A stretch of DNA of 5,806 nt from Thermomicrobiales bacterium. Lineage in GTDB: Bacteria; Chloroflexota; Limnocylindria; Limnocylindrales; CSP1-4. Of this stretch, positions 1 to 5,173 are shown one piece after another. The DNA lies in the NCBI GenBank assembly GCA_004525275.1, contig SPCO01000105.1, forward strand, positions 1-5,806, written 5' to 3'. Numbering within the stretch: position 1 is the stretch's first letter; each line of letters starts with the position of its first letter. The translations under genes and the position numbers were made by a program. A model generated the notes under the pieces. That model worked only from the letters and a program-made list of their open reading frames with translations, was not told the origin of the DNA and did no database searches.

Positions 1-112
1 CATCGCCATCGCGGTCGCGGTCGAGGGCCGCGATGATCGGACCTGCCTCGGCGGCGGTGAGATGGCCCTCGGCGACCATCCGCAGGACATCCTCGAGGGC
101 ATCCTCAGTCAT
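1..112 (-). CDS. SHOCT-like domain protein, N-terminal fragment (runs off left edge)
   Basis: The first 37 residues are visible, starting MTEDALEDVLRMVAEG and ending DRDRDGD at the window edge. They form one amphipathic helix, a short turn and a second helix (DVLRMVAEGHLTAAEAG, then an IIAALD end), the pattern of the short SHOCT-like domain at the N-terminus of YvlB/LiaX-type proteins. The ATG overlaps the end of the upstream DUF4097-type gene by 8 nt (ATGACTGA), and no clear Shine-Dalgarno lies in front, so translational coupling is likely. The same mini-domain ends the two genes upstream. The rest of the protein is outside the window: a DUF4097 or membrane domain is possible but unseen. I am confident that it is coding, less so of its family. 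Confidence 0.72.
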   Translation of the reverse strand, partial: MTEDALEDVLRMVAEGHLTAAEAGPIIAALDRDRDGD

Positions 113-1094
113 CGATCGACTCAGCGGTCGGCACGCGACTCGTCTCCGATGTGGGATCGACGGGCGCCATCGCATCCAGCGCTACCATCCTTCGGCCGGC
201 TTCGGCCACATCGATCTCGCCGCGCTCCAATGCTCGAAGGATGGCCACCCGGGCATCGTCGTCATCGGCCTCGATGGCTGCGCCGGGCCCCGGGCGTGGT
301 TGCTCCGAGCGCGGCGATCCTGTCACCGGCCGTGGCTCTTCGACCGCCAGATCACCCGACATCGAGCGGAACGTGAGCAGCGGACCGCCTCGCCCGATGA
401 CCATCGAACGATGACCGCGTCCACCCTCTATTCGACTATCTGTCTTCGAGCGGAGATCACCCGACAGTGTCGTCATTTCGACCCTGAGGTCCCCTGCCGC
501 CGCGAGCCTGCCGTCGCCGGTGACGGTTTCGATGGCGAATGGGCCCGCGCCCCGGAATCCGCCGGCCACGCTGATATCACCGTTGGTCGTCACCGCCGAA
601 AGCGCCTCGATCGTCGCGGCTCGCAGCTCGATATCGCCCGACACGGTGCGAAGGGCGACGTCCACCGTGCCCGTTGCGACGATGTTGACGTCGCCGGACA
701 CGGCTTCGATAGCGACTCGGCCGCTCACCCCTCGGAGGACCGTGTCCCCGGACGTCGTCTGGTATCGCTGATCGCCGCGCAGGCCATCGGCCTCGACTTC
801 TCCGCTGACCGTCTCGATGACGACCGTGGCACGATGTGGCAGGTCGATGTCGAGCGACGCTCTCCCCCGCCGCCGGCCGATGCGGTCACGATCGTTGATC
901 GGGGTGAGCGCGAGGCTGCCTTCTCCGAGCTCGATCCCAAAGCGTTCGGCGAGGTCCTGGCCGCTCGTCTCACGGACGCGGACCGCGTCGCCGTCGATGG
1001 CGTGAAGCCGGATCTCGCCATCCCTCAGGCGGATCGACATGATCCCATCGGACCCGATCGTGTGTTCCAGCGTTGCGCGACTGCTGTTCGTCAT
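105..1094 (-). CDS. DUF4097-type beta-repeat protein with C-terminal SHOCT-like helix pair
   Basis: 329 residues. Residues 1-90 are a beta-rich lead-in. From about 95 to 250 the protein repeats a short rung with the core (S/T/N)G(D/E): TVSGEV 95, TTSGDT 113, AVSGDV 131, TVSGDI 150, TTNGDI 169, TVTGDG 190, TLSGDL 209 and SMSGDL 244, mostly 18-21 residues apart. That is the signature of DUF4097-family beta-strand repeat proteins, expected to stack as a beta-helix-like fold. A Pro/Arg-rich linker (about 253-275) leads to a helix pair at 280-307 (AILRALERGEIDVAEAG) matching the mini-domain of both neighbours. No signal peptide or membrane segment is visible, so it is probably cytoplasmic. The ATG overlaps the DUF2089 stop by 4 nt (ATGA) and has GGGAAG 8 nt upstream. 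Relatives accompany envelope-stress regulators; the exact role is unknown. Confidence 0.88.
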   Translation of the reverse strand: MTNSSRATLEHTIGSDGIMSIRLRDGEIRLHAIDGDAVRVRETSGQDLAERFGIELGEGSLALTPINDRDRIGRRRGRASLDIDLPHRATVVIETVSGEVEADGLRGDQRYQTTSGDTVLRGVSGRVAIEAVSGDVNIVATGTVDVALRTVSGDIELRAATIEALSAVTTNGDISVAGGFRGAGPFAIETVTGDGRLAAAGDLRVEMTTLSGDLRSKTDSRIEGGRGHRSMVIGRGGPLLTFRSMSGDLAVEEPRPVTGSPRSEQPRPGPGAAIEADDDDARVAILRALERGEIDVAEAGRRMVALDAMAPVDPTSETSRVPTAESIDD

Positions 1095-1513
1095 CGATCG
1101 ATCTTCCCGAGCGCCCGGATCGCCGCAGCCGCATCGTCGGCGCTCAGCTCGTGACTTGCGACGGCCGCCAGGATCTCCTCCCGGGTCCGGGCGCCCGCTG
1201 ATCCCTCTCGGGTCGTCGCTTCCTCGGCGTCATCGGCATCGGCACGCGGGCCGAAGCCGAGGGCCCGAACGAGTGCCTCCACCCGGCTGCGGACCGTCGG
1301 ATAGCTGATCCCAAGGTCTCGCTCCATCTCGCGCAGGTTGCCGCGCGACCGCAGGAAACTCTCGAGGAGGGTCAATTGTTCTCGTGATAGGCGCCCGAAC
1401 CGGCCGACGCTGAAGTCACCCTCGAGGGACGTACCGCAACTCCGGCAATGCAGACGGGTCACGGCCAGCTCCTTGGAGCAGACCGGGCACGTGGAGATCA
1501 CGTCGTGGGGCAT
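1091..1513 (-). CDS. DUF2089 family protein: zinc ribbon, HTH, SHOCT-like tail
   Basis: 140 residues in three parts. Residues 6-30 carry a four-Cys zinc ribbon (C9, C12, C23, C26; CPVC and CRSC). Residues 40-86 are a sigma-like/LuxR-like helix-turn-helix, with LSREQLTLLESFL, then NLREMERDLGISYPTVRSR as the likely HTH core. After an acidic linker (90-108) comes a helix pair at about 110-137 (EILAAVASHELSADDAA). This order is that of the DUF2089 family, so a DNA-binding regulator is likely, although the family's targets are not known to me. The start is ATG with AGGG 10 nt upstream, overlapping the stop of the small frame ahead of it. The gene overlaps the DUF4097-type gene by 4 nt, so the two are co-translated. 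As first well-supported gene of the unit it is the natural candidate to regulate the promoter at 1752-1781 (inference). Confidence 0.92.
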   Translation of the reverse strand: MPHDVISTCPVCSKELAVTRLHCRSCGTSLEGDFSVGRFGRLSREQLTLLESFLRSRGNLREMERDLGISYPTVRSRVEALVRALGFGPRADADDAEEATTREGSAGARTREEILAAVASHELSADDAAAAIRALGKIDR

Positions 1514-1524
1514 GGTCTCGAGCC

Positions 1525-1719
1525 CTATCGCTGGCCGGCCGTCGCGCGAATCGGCTGCACGATGGAGCCGATTCGCGTCCGGGTCATGGTGCTCGCAGGG
1601 GCGACCCGCCGATCGAAGCCGGACTTGAGCAGATGCTGGGTTCGCAGGGTTTCGACGATCCGGCGTTCGCGCTCAGCGATAAGAACATCGACGCGACTGA
1701 ATTCGAACATGATGCACAT
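1525..1719 (-). CDS. possible small protein (61-64 aa) leading the DUF2089 operon
   Basis: An open frame that fills the space between the strong promoter and the DUF2089 gene and stops (TAG) 11 nt before that gene's ATG. It could start at 1719 (MCIMFEF) or at 1710 (MFEFSRVDV). I prefer 1710, because the residues then resemble a compact amphipathic helix (VDVLIAERERRIVETL) followed by a basic, unstructured tail. There is no good Shine-Dalgarno for either start (GGATG at best), and the predicted transcript start near 1745 leaves a leader of only about 25-35 nt. Third codon positions are mostly G or C, as in the real genes here. I do not recognise a family. The alternative is that this is only a 230-nt leader of the DUF2089 transcript with a chance frame. 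Confidence 0.45.
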   Translation of the reverse strand: MCIMFEFSRVDVLIAERERRIVETLRTQHLLKSGFDRRVAPASTMTRTRIGSIVQPIRATAGQR

Positions 1720-1751
1720 CCATGGCTACGTGTTGTGGCTCTGTGAATGTC

Positions 1752-1781
1752 GTTATAGCAATATGACTATCACTTTGTCAA
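1752..1781 (-). promoter_or_regulatory. sigma70-type promoter for the DUF2089 operon
   Basis: On the minus strand a perfect -35 TTGACA (1781-1776) is followed after 18 nt by TATAAC (1757-1752), preceded by TGC so that it is also an extended -10. Transcription would start near 1745 and run towards the small frame and the DUF2089 gene. The surrounding 60 bases (1741-1800) are about 35% GC, far below the rest of the window. A short dyad TGAC-N9-GTCA (1764-1780) lies in the spacer and touches the -35 element, a plausible operator site, but the arms are only 4 bp. Confidence 0.8.
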
Positions 1782-1889
1782 TACCAAACGCAATATTAGG
1801 ACGTTTCCACGTTCAAAGGGCGCTGAGCGGCACTCCAGGCAGCGTTCGTGGTCGCCCGCGGACGGCCGCTCAGGCGGGCGGACAGCGCC

Positions 1890-1925
1890 AAACCCCGGCC
1901 GGGAGACCGTCCCGAACCGGGGGTT
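1890..1925 (-). terminator. hairpin downstream of the secreted clan CD-like gene (second of two)
   Basis: Nested inverted repeat: inner stem CGGGA (1900-1904) with TCCCG (1910-1914) around a 5-nt loop, outer stem AACCCCGG (1891-1898) with CCGGGGGTT (1917-1925), one base bulged. On the minus strand it ends in only three T residues, part of them in the stem. Its place after a stop codon, before the next unit's promoter, suggests a back-up terminator; the missing U-tract lowers confidence. Confidence 0.4.
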
Positions 1926-1942
1926 GCTGCGTGGCGAGGGAG

Positions 1943-1964
1943 CCCGGTCGCAAAGCAGACCGGG
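1943..1964 (-). terminator. stem-loop directly after the secreted clan CD-like gene (first of two)
   Basis: Perfect 7-bp stem CCCGGTC (1943-1949) and GACCGGG (1958-1964) around the 8-nt loop GCAAAGCA. It begins 10 nt past the stop codon of the minus-strand gene. No U-tract follows, so it may act as an RNA 3'-end stabiliser or as a hairpin-only terminator. Confidence 0.45.
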
Positions 1965-1974
1965 GTCGATCAGG

Positions 1975-2817
1975 TCAGGAGCCGCGGAACTCCGCTGCCC
2001 CGAGGTCGAGCTCGCCGATCACCGATCGGTAGTAGCGATGGGCCGCGTAGGGTGCCAACCAGGCCGTCCGCCCGCGCGTCTCCCGTGAGGCGAACTTGAA
2101 ATCGTACTTGCCGACCCACGATGGCGAACTCCGGAAGATCTCGCCGATCGTCTTGCCCGTCGTGAACAGCCCGCTGAGGATGTACGACGCGTCGGTGATG
2201 CCGTCCGCGAACACCGCCGCGGCACCCGCCCGCAGGAACCCGGCGCCGTAATTGTCGACCCGCTTCTTGGCGGTGTCCTTGGTCGGGTTTCCCGCGCCCC
2301 ATTCATTGTTGCCCGACGCATAGCACAGGCGGTTGAGGATGACCACGGCATCGGGCGCCAGCTGGATCTCGGTCTTGATGTAGTACTCGCCCCAGTACTT
2401 CGTGTTGCGGTTGCCATGGCCGACGGACCTGTTCAGGCCCATCCCATCCTTCGTGTACTTCGAGAAGCCGCCATATGGGCTCGGCGAGCCGTTGCCGTGA
2501 CCCAGGTAGATGAGCACGTTTGCCCCCTGGGCGGCCGCCTTCACCCGTTTCCATGAAGCATTCGGGCTGTAGACCTCGGTCACGCTCGCCCCGTAGGAAC
2601 GCGCCTGATCCGCATAGCGCCTGGCGCTCTTCTTGTAGTTCTTGGTGCTCGAGCCGACGGGTCCGACCACAACGACGACCTTCATCCCTGCCGCCGACGC
2701 AGGGGTCGGGTTGGCCGCGCCGATGGCGCCGATGAATGCCACAGCCATCGCGGCGACCAGCAGTCGGGCTATCAGAGAGGAGGACGCCCGTTGGGCGCCG
2801 ATCTGTGCAACTGTCAA
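1975..2817 (-). CDS. secreted caspase/gingipain/CHAT-like (clan CD pattern) putative cysteine peptidase
   Basis: 280 residues. A signal peptide is clear: short n-region with R17-R18 context, hydrophobic core LLVAAMAVAFIGAIGAA (about 19-35) and a probable cut after PASA (A42). The mature part begins with a strand (MKVVVVVGPVG, 45-55) and has the clan CD layout: strand ANVLIYLGHGNG with candidate catalytic H107, then strand DAVVILNRLCYASGN with candidate nucleophile C165. These are followed by GAGFLRAGAAAVFADG (191-206) and LFTTGKTIGEIFR (217-229), resembling the AGA-x-V-V strand and GxSxGEA helix of CHAT and gingipain-like domains. The His-Cys gap (58 residues) is longer than usual, with an insert rich in Tyr, Asn and Gly. 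The TTG start is fixed by AGGAGG 8 nt upstream; an ATG 7 nt upstream is out of frame. Monocistronic; substrate unknown. Homologues I recall are labelled hypothetical, so the activity is inference. Confidence 0.85.
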   Translation of the reverse strand: MTVAQIGAQRASSSLIARLLVAAMAVAFIGAIGAANPTPASAAGMKVVVVVGPVGSSTKNYKKSARRYADQARSYGASVTEVYSPNASWKRVKAAAQGANVLIYLGHGNGSPSPYGGFSKYTKDGMGLNRSVGHGNRNTKYWGEYYIKTEIQLAPDAVVILNRLCYASGNNEWGAGNPTKDTAKKRVDNYGAGFLRAGAAAVFADGITDASYILSGLFTTGKTIGEIFRSSPSWVGKYDFKFASRETRGRTAWLAPYAAHRYYRSVIGELDLGAAEFRGS

Positions 2818-2825
2818 AACTCATG

Positions 2826-2831
2826 CCTCCT
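2826..2831 (-). promoter_or_regulatory. Shine-Dalgarno that fixes a TTG start
   Basis: Perfect AGGAGG on the minus strand, 8 nt before TTG at 2817. The nearby ATG (2824-2822) is only 1 nt from it and in the wrong frame, so TTG is the start of the secreted protein. Confidence 0.8.
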
Positions 2832-3238
2832 GTCCGCCGGAACGTCGCGCGGTGGCGTGCGACGACGGTATTTGACGCCGCGGGCGGCAGAACGAATGAC
2901 CCGACCCGAGAGAGGGGAACCGACAGGATCGATTCAGGCGAGCGTCGGGTTTGGGGCCCGACGTGGGACAGGGTTTCTGCCGTGGGGGCGGCGATCTTCT
3001 GTTGCGCCTGTGGGCTGGATGGCCTGGAAGTGGGGGCAGTAAGGTAGCCGGAAACGAATCGCGTCATCCCATACGTTGGTCAGCAGTGATCCGGGCCAAA
3101 AGTGCGCTGCTCAGGCGCACCAGGTCTGATCGAGCGCATTTCCGCTATGCTCCGGGCGGTTCGTCGCCGCCCGCGTCTATCGACGCACGGAACGGATCGC
3201 CGTCGCGCTCCTGATCGGTGCCTGCGGCGGGACCACAC
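2832..3238. other. divergent intergenic region between the secreted protein and the helicase
   Basis: About 400 bases between two outward-facing genes that must hold both promoters. I see no convincing consensus pair on either strand. For the helicase, TATGCT at 3146-3151 is a possible -10 but lacks a matching -35. The stretch 2940-3050 is G-rich on the plus strand. A 6-bp inverted repeat GTGCGC/GCGCAC (3102-3107 and 3115-3120) and a 7-bp stem-loop at 3153-3173 lie on the helicase side. No open frame here has coding character of its own. Confidence 0.5.
3153..3173 (+). promoter_or_regulatory. stem-loop in the presumed helicase leader
   Basis: Perfect 7-bp stem CGGGCGG (3153-3159) and CCGCCCG (3167-3173) with a 7-nt loop TTCGTCG, 76 nt ahead of the helicase start codon. 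RNA helicase genes often have structured, autoregulated leaders, so a regulatory role is possible. In DNA this rich in GC a chance stem of this size is also plausible. Confidence 0.35.
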
Positions 3239-3243
3239 AGGAG
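3239..3243 (+). promoter_or_regulatory. Shine-Dalgarno that fixes the helicase TTG start
   Basis: AGGAG ends 6 nt before TTG at 3250. The protein then begins (M)TFDSLGLS, exactly where DEAD-box proteins of this type begin, so TTG is the true start. Confidence 0.75.
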
Positions 3244-3249
3244 CCTTCT

Positions 3250-4512
3250 TTGACCTTCGACTCTCTCGGCCTGTCGGCCGACCTCGTGCGCATGGTCGCC
3301 GAGGAGGGGTACGAGACCCCGACCCCCGTCCAGGCCGCAGCCATCCCGCTGGTCCTGGAGGGCCGCGATATCCTCGCCGCGGCGCAAACCGGCACGGGCA
3401 AGACGGCCGCTTTCGTGCTGCCGATCCTCGATCGCCTGCGGGCACACGCGAACACGAGCTTCTCGCCCGCTCGTCATCCGGTTCGAGTTCTGATCCTGGT
3501 CCCGACCCGCGAGCTCGCGATGCAGGTCGACATGAGCGTCCAGACGTATGGACGGACGGTCCCGCTTCGATCGACCGTCGTCTACGGCGGGATCCCGCTG
3601 GATCCGCAGATCAAGGCACTCAGGAATGGCGTCGAGATCCTCGTTGCGACGCCGGGCCGACTGCTCGATCTGGTCGGTCAGAAAGTGGCCAACCTCGGTC
3701 AGGTCGAGATCCTCGTCCTCGACGAGGCGGACCGGATGCTGGATATGGGCTTCCTCCCGGACATCCAGCGGATCATCGCATTGCTCCCGTCGAAACGACA
3801 GAACCTGATGTTTTCCGCGACGTTCTCGGACGACATCCGGCGCCTCTCGGGAGGGATCCTTCGGGATCCCTCGACGGTCGAAGTCGCGCCCCGGAACACG
3901 GCCGCCGAGGCTGTCCGCCAGTGGGTCTACCCGGTCGATCGCGATCGCAAGGAGGCGCTCCTGGCCCACCTGATCCGGAAGGACGACCTGCGCCAGGTCC
4001 TGGTATTCACGCGAACGAAGCTGGCCGCGAGTCGGCTGGCCACACGCCTCGATCGCGAGGGTCTCGACGCCGTGGCGATCCACTCGGATCGCTCACAGCC
4101 GGAACGGACCCGGTCGCTGGCAGGCTTCAAGTCGGGGGAGATCCGGGTCCTGGTCGCGACCGATGTCGCTGCCCGCGGGTTGGATATCGAGGATCTGCCG
4201 GTCGTCGTGAACTTCGAGCTGCCCTGGAACCCGCAGGACTACATCCACCGGATCGGACGAACCGGCCGAGCGGGCGCGACCGGAGAGGCGATCTCGCTGG
4301 TCTGTATCGACGAGACCGATCTGCTTCGGGGCGTGCAGCGAATGCTCAAACACGCGATCCCATGGACGGTCGAGGACGGGTTCATCCCCGACCGGAGCGC
4401 GGAGCCCCGTCCCCTTGGCGCGCGGGCTGGTCATGCGCGGACGAGCCCGGAGCATCACGCTCATCGCAAACCGGTTCGCCGCCGCGCCGGCGCCGGAAGT
4501 CCCGGGGGCTGA
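3250..4512 (+). CDS. DEAD-box ATP-dependent RNA helicase, RhlE-like
   Basis: 420 residues with every helicase motif in order: Q motif (F3 and GYETPTPVQ, 20-28), I AQTGTGKT 45-52, Ia PTRELA 85-90, GG 113-114, Ib TPGR 134-137, II DEAD 158-161, III SAT 189-191, IV VFTRT 252-256, V ATDVAARGLDI 303-313 and VI HRIGRTGRAG 333-342. Both RecA-like domains are intact, so it should unwind or remodel RNA using ATP in the cytoplasm, in ribosome assembly, mRNA turnover or cold adaptation. The core ends near 375. The last 45 residues form a short Arg/His/Pro-rich tail (HHAHRKPVRRRAG), probably an unstructured RNA-contacting extension, and no CsdA-type RNA-binding domain is present. Compact RhlE-type members are of similar length. 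The gene stands alone on the plus strand, with a long leader and no downstream partner; its stop lies 4 bp from that of the convergent gene. Confidence 0.97.
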   Translation: MTFDSLGLSADLVRMVAEEGYETPTPVQAAAIPLVLEGRDILAAAQTGTGKTAAFVLPILDRLRAHANTSFSPARHPVRVLILVPTRELAMQVDMSVQTYGRTVPLRSTVVYGGIPLDPQIKALRNGVEILVATPGRLLDLVGQKVANLGQVEILVLDEADRMLDMGFLPDIQRIIALLPSKRQNLMFSATFSDDIRRLSGGILRDPSTVEVAPRNTAAEAVRQWVYPVDRDRKEALLAHLIRKDDLRQVLVFTRTKLAASRLATRLDREGLDAVAIHSDRSQPERTRSLAGFKSGEIRVLVATDVAARGLDIEDLPVVVNFELPWNPQDYIHRIGRTGRAGATGEAISLVCIDETDLLRGVQRMLKHAIPWTVEDGFIPDRSAEPRPLGARAGHARTSPEHHAHRKPVRRRAGAGSPGG

Positions 4513-4516
4513 CGGG

Positions 4517-5035
4517 TCAGACGGGCTCGGGGTTCGGGTCGATCGCTTCGATGATGGCGCCCGGGAAGAAGAACCCCAGGATCAGGTCAGCCTGGATCCG
4601 CTCCACCGTGTAGCGATTGACCAGCGTGTGCGGACCGACCGCGACCCCTGGGTCCGGTCCGCCGGTCACGGAGATGCTGACGTCTCGAAGTTGCAGGAAT
4701 TCGCCCGACGGCCGGGTCAGCGCTCGCCCTGGGTCGAAGCCGGGAAGTGTTGGCAGATCGCCCTCGACCGTGTACGGACCAGATTCGAGCCGGACATGGT
4801 GCCAGGCGGCATGAACGAATAGCCCCGGGTCATCGTCACCGACAGCGACCAGGACGTCGTCACTCTGGATCGAGATCGACTGAACGTCTTCCCGCATCGA
4901 GGTCCCAAGACCCTGCCAGGCCACCCCGTCGAGCGCGAGCGTTCCGGTTTCGAGCACGTCGCGCAATGCCCCATCGCGCGGCAATATCCCACTGGCTATC
5001 CCGTCGCTCGTATAGACCTCGACTCGAATCGACAT
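4517..5035 (-). CDS. conserved-looking protein of unknown function (172 aa)
   Basis: I prefer the ATG at 5035 (MSIRVEVYTSDG) because GGGAG lies just upstream. An in-frame ATG at 5059 would add eight residues (MHIKAGAL) but has no ribosome site. There is no signal peptide or membrane segment. The N-terminal part (VEVYTSDGIASGIL, then a helix RDGALRDVLE) precedes a beta-rich stretch with SDDVLVAV, then a distinctive block FVHAAWHHVRLESGPY and LPTLPGFDPGRAL, and the protein ends with LVNRYTV and ADLILGFFFPGAII. The dense motifs look like a real family; I recall similar hypothetical proteins from Chloroflexota but know no function. Acidic overall and probably cytoplasmic. It converges on the helicase. 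The upstream gene on the same strand is 138 bp away with a stem-loop between them, so it is probably transcribed separately. Confidence 0.85.
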   Translation of the reverse strand: MSIRVEVYTSDGIASGILPRDGALRDVLETGTLALDGVAWQGLGTSMREDVQSISIQSDDVLVAVGDDDPGLFVHAAWHHVRLESGPYTVEGDLPTLPGFDPGRALTRPSGEFLQLRDVSISVTGGPDPGVAVGPHTLVNRYTVERIQADLILGFFFPGAIIEAIDPNPEPV

Positions 5036-5103
5036 CAGCGCTCCCGCCTTGATGTGCATCGATTGTCGTGGTGATCAGGCGATCCGTGAAGAACCCGTCG
5101 GTA

Positions 5104-5117
5104 CCGCCCATGGGCGG
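5104..5117. repeat. 14-bp perfect palindrome upstream of the 172-aa gene
   Basis: CCGCCCATGGGCGG reads the same on both strands and lies 69 bp before the ATG at 5035. The outer GTACC (5101-5105) also has a partner GGTAC at 5122-5126, a competing arm. The position fits an operator for a dimeric regulator, but no promoter consensus is recognisable around it. Confidence 0.35.
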
Positions 5118-5147
5118 CGGAGGTACGGACAGGTTCTGGCTACGTGC

Positions 5148-5165
5148 CCTCACGCAACCGTGAGG
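5148..5165 (-). terminator. stem-loop after the serine hydrolase gene
   Basis: Perfect 7-bp stem CCTCACG (5148-5154) and CGTGAGG (5159-5165) with a CAAC tetraloop (GTTG on the minus strand). It starts 8 nt past the stop codon of the minus-strand hydrolase. There is no U-tract, as with the hairpins at 1890-1964. Confidence 0.5.
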
Positions 5166-5173
5166 AGGCGGCG

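Noticed and set aside
33..1154. Long plus-strand open frame opposite the DUF4097-type gene
   Set aside because: Low-complexity Arg/Asp/His-rich translation with no domain pattern. It is an antisense shadow of GC-rich coding DNA; the minus-strand frame has clear repeats and start/stop overlaps.
1975..2817. Immune effector (caspase/CHAT antiphage or gasdermin-type system)
   Set aside because: The protein has a signal peptide and stands alone with no sensor, gasdermin, TPR or nuclease partner, so a defence role is not supported.
2303..3067. 254-codon minus-strand frame covering the secreted gene's upstream region
   Set aside because: Overlaps the signal-peptide protein in another frame, has no family resemblance and contains the out-of-frame ATG at 2824, which merely sits next to the Shine-Dalgarno.
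3146..3151. TATGCT as helicase -10 element
   Set aside because: No -35 match at 16-19 nt, and the start it implies (about 3158) would cut through the 3153-3173 stem-loop; kept only as a remark.
3102..4613. 503-codon plus-strand frame longer than the helicase
   Set aside because: Arg/Pro/Gly-rich shadow in another frame; the 420-codon frame carries all DEAD-box motifs.
5036..5059. Upstream ATG at 5059 as start of the 172-aa protein
   Set aside because: No ribosome site precedes it, whereas GGGAG lies just before the ATG at 5035.
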